A DNA stretch of 64,000 nt, from positions 118,692,501 to 118,756,500 of the forward strand of contig NC_060215.1 of assembly GCF_021130785.1 (NCBI RefSeq), in the 5' to 3' direction. The notes under the pieces were generated by a model. The model had not been told where the DNA came from, did not search any database, and saw only the letters and a list, made by a program, of their open reading frames with translations. The position numbers and the translations under genes were made by a program. Of this stretch, positions 55,720-64,000 are shown in pieces (within the stretch, counting starts at the first letter, position 1; each line of letters begins with the position of its first letter). Source of the stretch: Homalodisca vitripennis (Eukaryota; Arthropoda; Insecta; Hemiptera; Cicadellidae).

Positions 55720-56090
55720 AAAAAAGGTACACATTTCTGTTATACAGGAAACATGGCTTACTTACAATGATTGTATACAAGGTAGTAATTATAAGATAGG
55801 ATAGTATTGAGGGATATGGAGCCATCGTCTTTGTAATAGATAAGTCTAATGTCTTTGAGTGTGTTACTCAACGTTACTCAACCGTTACAGATTATGGCGG
55901 TTACGATTAAAACCCTAACAGATCCAGTTGTTGTATACAACGTATATTGTCCTAAAGTTAACAGAACCAGTAAGAACTTTTGGTCTACCAATTTATTTTC
56001 ACATGTCCATAGAAACGCCATATTATGTGGGGATTTCAATGCAAACAATAGTTTCTGGAACTGTAAAAACAGATAATAGGGGTAAAGTAT
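55720..56090 (+). pseudogene. Endonuclease domain of the I/Jockey-type element
   Basis: The best frame (55849-56076) has QIMAVTIKTLTDPVVVYNVY then CPKVNR and the hallmark NAILCGDFNANNSFWNCK (56017-56070). There the GDFNA core with a following W is characteristic of Jockey/I-type endonucleases. The start (YKVVIIR, VFVIDKSNV) is in other frames with stops. Confidence 0.7.
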
Positions 56091-56164
56091 CCCATAAGTA
56101 CAATATGGGTTTAGAATGAGAAGAGGATGTCCAGACTGTATATTACATTTAGCATCAGATCTCC

Positions 56165-56411
56165 ATACAGCACTATATTTAAAGAATACGGTATTCTTGT
56201 TGCCCTGTATATTGCTAAGGCGTATGATAAGTAAATATACCATTATTAATGACTAAAATTCATATAAAAGGTATACCAGCAAAACTCATACTGCGTTGAT
56301 TTAAATGGCTCACAGATAGAACAATCACATTTAAATATTCAAACCCTGCCTATCAACGAAATACCTGAATAGGCTTTGCTCATGGCAGTGTCTTAAGCAC
56401 CTTACTATTTG

Positions 56412-56459
<48 letters not shown>

Positions 56460-56795
56460 GATTTAGAAAAATAAATCACTACAGAAATTAAAACATTACA
56501 ATATGCGGACTATGTAGCATTGTACTTTTCGAATAAATCCATATACATAGCCTACAAAAAGATGAAAACAGCAATGCAACAGTTAGAAATATTTCTTGAA
56601 AAACTGAATTTAGATCGTAACGCTAATAAAAACAAATTCTTATTTTTTACAAATAGAAGAAATTTTTCTTCTAAAACCATATTCTTAATTAAAAATATGC
56701 AAGTAATCCCGATAGTAGAGAAAATTAGGCTACTAGGTGTAATCTGTTACAATAAACTATCCTTTAAACCTTGTGTTAATATGATGCTTTCCTAA
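56165..56795 (+). pseudogene. Reverse transcriptase of the I/Jockey-type element
   Basis: The palm start is IAKAYDK (about 56212-56232; DI.KAYD in working copies, with the first Asp lost here). It is followed by GIPAKLILR, LTDRTITFKYSNPAYQRNT, then IGFAHGSVLSTLLFVIYI (PQGSVLSP in relatives). The frame is then split by a TA microsatellite (56417-56457). QYADYVALYFSNKS at 56499-56540 has YADY instead of YADD. The tail AMQQLEIFLEKLNLD and IRLLGVICYNKLSF matches the post-catalytic region. Inactive. Confidence 0.75.
56417..56457. repeat. (TA)n microsatellite inside a decayed RT
   Basis: About 20 TA units lying between the GSVLS block and the YADY block, where the RT would normally read straight through. 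Confidence 0.98.
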
Positions 56796-57414
56796 TGGTT
56801 ATAAGATCTAAATATAGTAAGCTGTAATTTGTGGCAGAAAAGGTAGTCACGCAGATTTTTCCCTATTAATTTATAAATGACTTATAAGGGCAAAACTGCT
56901 TGCTATCTAAATGGTCATTTACCACGACTCATCCTACAAAAGTTAGACTCAGTTAAAAATAAAGCCCTTAAGAAAGCAATAGGTGTTTGTAAATCATCAC
57001 CTATAGTTTCATTGCCGATGGAAACCGCCATTACCCCAAAGTCTACGAAGGGAAATCATCATTGACAGATTAGTGTATAAGATCATAAATAATCCCAACC
57101 ACCCAGTCTGTTGCTCTGTATTGTATTTTAACCTTAACACCACATAGCTTGGATATTAGCATGAGAAATCAAAACCCATACATTAGTTAATTAGTAGCTA
57201 TTACCACTTAGTTGGTAATTTGGAAGTAAAATCCCCACATTTATGGAACAATCAATATTAAATTCTGATTATAACATACTAAAACCTAGAGGATTATTGG
57301 AGTAATTGGCTTCATTTAGTTAATAAATGGATGATATGAAAGTAAAAATGGGAATACTATTCGAATTTTAATACAACAGTTACACCTACAAACAATTACA
57401 ATAACCTATAAAAA

Positions 57415-58140
57415 CCATATTTGTGTTTACACTGACGGCTCCAAGTGTGTTAAAATTACGTTCAGTATGTTCCAGCTTCACAGCAGAACTATATGCAATA
57501 TACAAATGTATGCAATTTATCAATAACTTAGAACAAAAATCTGTGATCGTGTGCTGTGATCCTCAGTCAGCTATTAAAACAATATAAAGTTTTCAGTACA
57601 GCAAACATCTAAATGACCTAAGTGTTAAGATATGTTTAGAACTTATACATTCTGATAAGTATATTGTTTTCCAATGGACCCCGGCTCCTATAGGTATTGG
57701 GGGTATCGAGAAAGTCCACAAAGTATCAGAAGATGCTAGCTGCAATGGAGAATATGTTTTAGATTTAAAAATGCCTGTAGAAGACTTTAAATCATTGTGT
57801 AAAGAAAAATATATATAAAAAAACTAACAGTATTATTTTTCAGTTCAAGCGTATATGCCCTTAAAGCACTATATTATAAATATATTCATGAGAGATGGCA
57901 CCCATGTCCATGGTTAGATATAGTAAACATATGCAGATTAAGAATAGGCCATAAATCAACCAATAAGACTTTATAAAAAAACTTTATTTTACCGCATTTT
58001 GCACACAAGATGTAAAATAAAAATACAGTAAAACAATTAATTATGCTATGTCCTCACTATGAATATTTTATAAATAATTTCGACAAGACAACTTTAAAGA
58101 ATTTTAAACAAGATATTACACGGGCTATTAAACCACAGAA
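57415..58140 (+). pseudogene. RNase H domain and tail of the I/Jockey-type element
   Basis: The reading is ICVYTDGSKC (first catalytic Asp, 57434-57436), then CSSFTAELYAIYKCMQF (catalytic Glu, 57486-57488) and VIVCCDPQSAIKTI (Asp, 57558-57560). FQWTPAPIGIGGIEKVHK follows near 57672-57725; active enzymes have WIPxHxGIxGNExAD there, so the last Asp and His are changed. A further block, LRIGHKSTNK (about 57935-57970), and CPHYEYF (about 58045-58065) are the tail that follows RNase H in such elements. This domain would remove element RNA from RNA-DNA hybrids during insertion. Confidence 0.7.
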
Positions 58141-58185
58141 CTTTGACATTTATTTTGAAATAAATAAATTTTTATGATAAATAGA

Positions 58186-59342
58186 ACCATATAAGAGCAA
58201 TAATTGGAATACATTAGAAAACATGTATGTTGTCATTGATGTAGTCCCCACCACATTTCCGGTTATTAGGAAAGTGCGACGGGTCCCAGACAAGAAGATA
58301 TTCTTTATCGTGACTTTCTTGTGTTTCCATGCCATCCATCCCTAGAATCTTCTATCTTTGACCAACGTTACACTGATAGGACATTTTTTATATTAAATGT
58401 TATAGACGATCGTTTCAAAAATTTATATGTTTACCAAAGTCAGACCTGTTTGTATGTTACATGTTGTATTACATGTCACAACCCCAATATGTCCATAATT
58501 CTATAGAAGCATCGACACGGCAGTGCACATTGGGGTTTCATGACGTCATCAAAACCCTCTTTATAAGTAAACGTGAGATAAGACTCGTCAATCGGCCGTC
58601 ATTATATAGAGAGATTCGCTTGGTCGCGGAGTGGGGGAAGCGTTTAATAAAGCGTCTGAATACGAATATTTAAAATATGGTAGATTCCGTTCCACCACCG
58701 GGATAATAACGAAAATGATATGAATTTTTATACAAAACTTTATACTTAAAAACTTTATTCAAGGTATATTCTACTGATTAGTTTATAAAACTGCTTCAGT
58801 TATGATTGAAATAGGAGAACACTTCTGATTAAAAGATGATATTGAACCACATTGTTTAAGGAATTTACAGTTATAGAGAATCACAAGTTACCTAGTCAGA
58901 GACCTGATCTAGACTGCCTTCTAGCACACATAGGTGCTGACTCTGCAATGTCAGCAGTCTTTCTAATGTTCTACTCACTTTAATACTGCTTTAAATTTAA
59001 TAATTGTTATGTCTTTAGTTAAATATTAAGACTTTTAGGAAGTATGTTCAAATATTTATAAAACAAATAGAGCATATTTCTGTGTAAATTGCCACATCTC
59101 TATATGAGTTACTTTAATGATCGATATTTTTTTGAACTATAAATCAATTTAGAGTACGGGTCGTTAATCACCCTCAACTTGTGAATAGATACAACTATCG
59201 ACTGTATGATGTAAAAAAGGTGTTCAATTTGGACAAATTTTAACATAACTGTGTCCACACTGAACATATTTATGTGAAGTGAGAGCTACATAGTATTGCC
59301 TATCTTTAAATATCAACAAGTGTGTTCAAGTTTCCAAACTAA
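58186..59342. other. No gene supported
   Basis: A+T-rich, with a G+C-richer patch at about 58510-58700 that includes a TGACGTCA palindrome (58541-58548) and a TATA-like TTATATAGA about 60 bases on. No exon follows. If an LTR of the env-bearing element lies to the left of 59343 I could not delimit it. Confidence 0.35.
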
Positions 59343-60170
59343 TCAATGTCTTAACTTAGGTTGATAAAGTGGTATCATCTCAATAATGAAGGTTTCAAAT
59401 TGTCTATCCATTGAACTTAATGGTACTGTGGCAATCATGGTTATACTAGCTAAATTGGCTAGGGCTTGGGATGGACAAAGATCGTAATACAAAAATTCTA
59501 CTACTCTTAATTTAGCTTCATAAACAGTTTGACCTAAATGACATAGCAATGCTGTAGCATAGGACTGATGCATCATTACATGTTGTTCATTGGAATTCGT
59601 CAGTGACGTGATTAACCTATCATTGGCTGTGGATAACTTTACCATTATCTCATGGATAGCTTAAGTGTTAGTTACAAATCTACAATTAATATCTTTTATC
59701 AAGGTTATTTGTTTATGACCTGAAATAACAACAGCACCGCTGATTAACTTCAGTTCGTCTACTTTACAAATTACTTTCTAAATCTTCACTAGTTGGTACA
59801 CCAACACAACTTTAATGCGTAACCTCCTGCGTTTATAAGTCCACGCTTATTCCTAGAATTTTCAGTAGGCGACACAAGTTTTAGTAAGTCTGTTATGTTA
59901 CTTTCTTATTATTCTATTCCTTCTTTTACTCTTATATACTCGAACTCAAAATCTTAATTCCATACGATTATACTGATATTTTTGAAGTATTCTAACTCTA
60001 CACATTTGTCTTTTAAAGCCTTCCGTTCGGAAAGGATATCCACTAGATCAAAGTCTAAAACGGTTCTCCATTCGTCTCCGGATATCACATAGGCCTAATC
60101 ATCTAAGTTTCTAAACACAATTCCTTGGCTCATTTCCGCTCTTTTGGCTAATAGTCACTTATCCTCCACA
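59343..60170 (-). pseudogene. Errantivirus-type envelope gene, broken
   Basis: On the minus strand the N-terminal part reads, among stops, GDEWRTVLDFDLVDIL (about 60090-60043), then a basic cleavage-like site R-N-K-R followed by GLINAGGYALK (about 59855-59812). This is the furin-site plus fusion-peptide layout of insect retrovirus Env proteins, which are related to baculovirus F proteins. The distal part is a 100-codon open stretch (59645-59343) in the position of the membrane-proximal heptad region, ending at TGA 59343-59345. A transmembrane anchor is not readable. At least five stops and frame changes separate the parts. In intact elements Env mediates membrane fusion; this copy is inactive. 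The family call is by layout only. Confidence 0.5.
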
Positions 60171-60625
60171 GCATATTATAACTATTCAATGCTACTAAAG
60201 TTTCTTTAATATAATATAACACAATTAAGTGGGAGTATTTTGTTCAGGCACATTATCCTTAAAGTAACACTGTGTATTTTTTTAAATTTACTTCAACTCT
60301 TCAGGCCTTCTGTGTTGGTACTCTCGGTGATCTCATGTATTTGCGTGGGAATACTCAGACACAATTTGGTCTTCTTGGTGCACCACGTTTTTGTTTTCTC
60401 TCACACAACATTGCAACCATTCAGCAATACTCTTTACACATTTTCACATTTTTCAGACCTTCACTTTCGTCTCATTTGCTACTGACATGTTTACCCTACA
60501 AGATGAAATTTTAAGATTACTCAACAACTTCATCTATTTCGTCATATTTCTCTCATAACATAACACTTTATTTTGACATTATTATTATTCATTAATATAC
60601 TGTATTTCTAAAATTCTATTTACAA
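60171..60625. other. Spacer between pol tail and env remnants
   Basis: Pyrimidine-rich, A+T-rich. Plus-strand open frames at 60240-60514 are hydrophobic and without a family. It probably contains the decayed env start and splice-acceptor region of the LTR element. Confidence 0.35.
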
Positions 60626-60948
60626 TTAAACTTCATAGTCTTCCAGTCTGGGGGGTTTCTTCCTCTCCCTAACTGGTCTTTTATTGTTTCTTCTTTGAGG
60701 ACTGTGGCTTCCCTAGTCAGGCAGTAATCCACTCGGCCCGGCTTGCTCTCCTGCTCGGCTCGGCGCGGTTGGATCCTCAACCTCCTCTTCTGCACTCCCT
60801 GCTGCTTCCTCGAGGCTTATTTATCTTCTTGCTTCTTCATCTGAACTCTCCTGGAATTCTTTTGCGCTGTCTTCACTTTCTTCTTTGTTTTGCGGTTCAA
60901 CTACCGGCTTGTTACGGTTAAGGTCCACTTTCCCGTTTTTCCTCGTAT
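60626..60948 (-). pseudogene. C-terminal tail of a retroelement pol polyprotein
   Basis: Minus-strand frame with acidic, low-complexity sequence (EESEDSAKEFQESSDEEARR, EAAGSAEEEVED), then GEQAGPSGLLPD and a basic end RRNNKRPVRERKKPPRLEDY before the stop at 60626-60628. Two internal stops are present. Acidic linker then RP.R.R..PPRL.DY is typical of the extreme C-terminus after integrase in Gypsy and errantivirus Pol. It is G+C-richer than its surroundings. No integrase catalytic motif is visible upstream. Confidence 0.5.
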
Positions 60949-61894
60949 CCTCAAGACTACATTATTAAGGATACTACATTAAGGATACTGTAATTGATTA
61001 TGAAATTTTACCTATGTCGTATACACATTTGCTCTTAATAGGATAACATAATTTTCCGAGTAATGAGTTTGGAGTTTGGTTGAAATGCACAAAATACCGT
61101 TATTTTTTCGGTGTTATTGATATACCAACTGAAAGTTATTGTTAGTGAACGGTTTTACGTATATCCCGAAACGCAGAAATGAACAAACTAAATATTAATA
61201 CAATCCCTGTTGTTGTAGCTCTATTACTTAGTTTGATGTCATTTTTCTAACTCAGATGTGTGTGTTTCTTGATCCAAGAGTAGACTTAAGATTTAATTTT
61301 TGTCTTGTTCAGTGATTTAAACTTAACTTTTTTATTATGTATCTAGATAATGTTACGATTAAATTGAGTTATTTGTTAAACAAACTTTATTTTACTATAC
61401 TGTATTTGTTGCAGAATATTTCAATTATTAATCAGATTAATTAATAATTAACCGCCATAGCCGGTTTGCCTATTTTAAATGCTGTGAAATAAGGCTGGTA
61501 ATGGCCAATTTGTGTAGCCAGGTATGCAGTCAATTAAATGTTATATTACAATAATCACATACAATTTGGTTATTCAAATAGTTATAATTAATAAATACTT
61601 TAACCTTTTTTGGGTTGTTTTAGTCATAAAGGTATAAAATCGAACTCAAAATATTTGTGGAAATAATTAATAATTTATTGTGTACGAATAATGGAGTGTT
61701 TGACTTAAATTCTTGTCTGACACAGAATATAGCAGAGGAGATACGAAAATTAGCCATTCTAGATAAAAGGAAAGGTTATTACGAATAATTAATAATAAGT
61801 TTCCTCCAAACCCACAGATTGACTGGAGCGATGACTGATCATATCTCGAATCAGAGAGACGGCGGGAGGAATGAAAAATTAGGATATTTTATCA
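60949..61894. other. No gene seen
   Basis: A+T-rich; nothing supportable. The integrase that should precede the pol tail on the minus strand is not readable here. Confidence 0.5.
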
Positions 61895-62230
61895 TTTCAA
61901 ATGCGCATTTGAGCACGCGCAAGCGTAGTGCGATGGCAGCAGGGTTTTATGAGTAGTCACCAGGTCAGTAGGTCACTGAGTCGAGTGCGTATTTGTTGTG
62001 TTGGTCCGGTTACAGTTATTAGCGCGGTTACACACCACCCTCACTCATTGAAAGAGGTGTGGTTGATGCTTGTTTAGGTTCATCGCAGGCGACTTCGGCC
62101 TGCCTGTGGCCAGATGACTACTTTAACATTTGACAAATGACAGACGTTCAACTAGATTTCACAGTGGAGTCACATGAATCAAGGCTTTGTTGTACTTGCA
62201 ACTTTGTCCGTCCGATCATGTAAGATAGGT
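61895..62230 (+). promoter_or_regulatory. CpG-bearing, exon-like patch
   Basis: A G+C-richer stretch with several CpGs (GCGCATTTGAGCACGCGCAA near 61901-61920, then AGTCGAGTGCG and TTAGCGCGG) inside A+T-rich DNA. An initiator-like TCAGTAGG is near 61965, and splice-donor-like sequences ATCATGTAAGATAG (GT at 62220-62221) or ATAGGTAAAT lie at its right end. No open frame is convincing. It is similar in character to the patch at 10.75-10.89 kb. It may be a noncoding first exon/promoter or a decayed element end. Confidence 0.3.
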
Positions 62231-64000
62231 AAATTATTAATTTCTATCTTAATAAAATTTATAGTATTTTATGTTAAACCCAATGCTTTGTATTATCGAT
62301 ACTAAATCAGATGATCAGTTATTATTTACTTAAATTTCAAAAAAATCCACGAAGCTTAGATGGATTATGGAGTTATGTAATATACAAGTTTAGGTCGTTC
62401 TTTAGAAAGATTTCAACAGTTTTGATTAGCAATTGTACTAGGTCTTAAGGACGTGAAGAATAAATTATATATAAATTAGTTTTCAAGACACTGTTCACAC
62501 TTTTTCTTGATTATTTGAAATGAAAGTCCTTAATAAGTGACTATTGCTTCCAAATTACAACGAAAATAAGCATATTAAGTCTACTCTCATAATATATTTT
62601 CATAAATTTAGAACTAAGTACGTTACTCAAGTTACAGATAAAAAACACATTTGTAAACAAATTGAGTACAATCACATGGCATTTTAACATGTGCAGTAGT
62701 AACTCATGTAACTTAACTATCCGCGAGATATCTAAAAAAAATATTTTATCTGTAGACTTAAAATGTTGCTAAAACTTGCTTTGTACGTAGAAAAGAACTA
62801 TGATTATGCGTGTCCATTAATGGAATCTGTAACTTTATATGCTTGCTCAATTTCTCTTCTGCGTGCTGTAAATATGGGCTGTAAATAATTATTTTGTGGA
62901 CGATTGCCTGTTTGTCTATCCATCTACGCGGCGTATCTAGAATGAAATGAGCTATAGACTTGTTAAGCAAACTTCCGTGAAACTGTTACGAGACATACGA
63001 TCTGGCATGCTCTTACCTTTTGGTAAACTGTTTGCGGAAGAGTTAAAAAAAATATTTCTAATATTTAATATCACCCTGTTACTAATAGGGCTAATAGTTT
63101 TTTAATATGTCTAATAAATACTTTTTAGTACAATTACATTGATCAACCGTTTCTAAGTGTAACCTAAAAAATAAATAATTCACATCTTCAAAAAACTTTT
63201 AAACAGAGTAATGATAAATCAACACAATATAAAAATGTTAATGCCTGTTCTGTAACAATACGAAGTAAATCGAAACCATAGAAACTAATAAATAAGATTA
63301 CACACTTTATTGGATTCTTTATAAATTCCACCGAATGGCTATTTTTGGACATGCCAAAAATTTTATTGTTTATAAAGATTCCTGCTTATTTTCAACATTT
63401 GTAATAAGATATTAGCTGTTGTTAACAAGTAATTTGTATTGTTATGAAAGATTATTAAAAGAATTTGTAGTAATATTTAAGATTGCGATGAATTTTTAAT
63501 TTATCTTTACTTCTTTATTTAAAGTTTGATATTGATGATGCAAGGTTTGTAAGGAAGAAAGAATTTCGGACAGTTGTCATAGTTATATGTTGCAAAAACT
63601 GTATCACCACGTTTCGAGGATTTAAAACTACCATCTTTTTCGAGTTTAATAAAAACCTTCTTAATTTAACCTTTTAACGGCCCTAGTTATAACACTTTGT
63701 GGCCGGCCTTTTCTTGAGCGATTAGTAAACACATTTATCTTAAAATTATCTTTTCAGTTTATATTTGTGGATTTTTCAAAACATTTTTTATTATTTCTTA
63801 TAGATCTAATATTAATAGAATTAGACATCCATAATTAAAGTAATAGTACATTTTCATTCTTTTTTAGGACACAAAGAATAACATAATTTCTCTTACAAAC
63901 AAACAAATAATGTAATCCCATTTAGACTGTATGCCTGTTACAATTAAACATGCATTTCTAATAATCACTTACATATAAAATGTTTATTTAACGTGTATAT
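62231..64000. other. No gene seen
   Basis: A+T-rich with no repeats matching elsewhere in the window. A minus-strand 70-codon frame at 62758-62970 has no recognisable content. Confidence 0.5.

Larger units (their letters stand above)
55680..58185 (+). mobile_element. Decayed I/Jockey-type non-LTR element with RNase H
   Basis: Plus strand, in the order endonuclease (about 55720-56090), RT (about 56165-56795), linker, RNase H (about 57415-57760), a His/Cys-type tail (about 57860-58140) and an end near 58185 with AAATAAATAAATTTTTATGA. The presence of RNase H and the GDFNAN-type endonuclease sets it apart from the other LINEs in the window. It is strongly A+T-drifted, with many stops and a TA-microsatellite expansion inside the RT. 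Confidence 0.75.
59343..60948 (-). mobile_element. Remnant of an errantivirus-like LTR retroelement (pol tail + env)
   Basis: On the minus strand a pol C-terminal tail (60948 to 60626) is followed by an env-like region (about 60170 to 59343), the gene order of insect errantiviruses and related Gypsy-type elements. LTRs, gag, protease, RT and integrase core were not found on either side, so the element is a fragment. Stops and frameshifts affect both parts. Confidence 0.55.

Noticed and set aside
16021..58548. Three TGACGTCA palindromes (16021, 24948, 58541) as CRE enhancers
   Set aside because: About one occurrence of an 8-base palindrome is expected in a window this size; none sits at a supported promoter.

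Overview
This is A+T-rich, gene-poor animal nuclear DNA, most likely from an insect and possibly a hemipteran. The basis is its transposon load: degraded non-LTR retrotransposons with APE endonuclease and reverse transcriptase (RT), PHD-finger/FP-type ORF1 proteins, a Tc1/mariner-like element, a BED-finger hAT relative, an errantivirus-like LTR-element remnant, miniature inverted-repeat elements, and long (CA)n, (TA)n and (GA)n tracts. There are no bacterial operons, tRNA or rRNA genes, or CRISPR. I found no intact host protein-coding gene. The window reads as intergenic or long-intron DNA, with a few CpG-bearing patches that could be host first exons.

Layout. 0-10 kb: an RT fragment at the left edge, a short dispersed repeat, a B-box-bearing SINE-like remnant, and a nested pair at 5.7-9.2 kb, where a plus-strand EN/RT element is split by a minus-strand element. 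10-21 kb: a promoter/first-exon-like patch at 10.75-10.9 kb, microsatellites, and two old EN/RT relics at 16.5 and 18.4-20.3 kb. 21.2-22.5 kb: a decayed hAT element containing an 85-bp minisatellite. 25.6-28 kb: an EN scrap, an unidentified decayed reading frame (25.93-26.87 kb), microsatellites and repeat A copy 1.

28.3-38.9 kb is a retrotransposon cluster. A nearly full-length plus-strand element (28.27-33.34 kb) has an ORF1 combining a FLYWCH-type zinc finger, a coiled coil and an SGNH-esterase-like domain, followed by an EN/RT ORF2 that keeps its YADD motif. It abuts an open but 3'-truncated minus-strand ORF1 with two PHD fingers and an FP-like domain. Beyond that lie a minus-strand RT relic, a transposase tail and a second PHD/FP ORF1.

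38.9-54.2 kb holds two long repeat families. Repeat B (about 1.5 kb) is present at 38.9 and 51.5 kb. Repeat A is at 27.2, 49.4 and 53.0 kb, and the second B copy directly abuts the third A copy. Between them are a 38-bp tandem repeat, a cluster of short inverted motifs, a 1.24-kb mariner-like element with terminal inverted repeats and TA target sites, a RING-finger-like fragment, a foldback and a roughly 550-bp MITE. 55.7-58.2 kb is a decayed I/Jockey-type element with EN, RT and RNase H. 59.3-60.9 kb holds minus-strand env-like and pol-tail remnants of an errantivirus-like element. 61.9-62.2 kb is a second CpG-bearing exon-like patch, and the remainder is featureless.

All coding calls were read by eye from the sequence and the six frames. 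No homology search was run, so family names are recognition-level, and boundaries of decayed elements are approximate to tens of bases.
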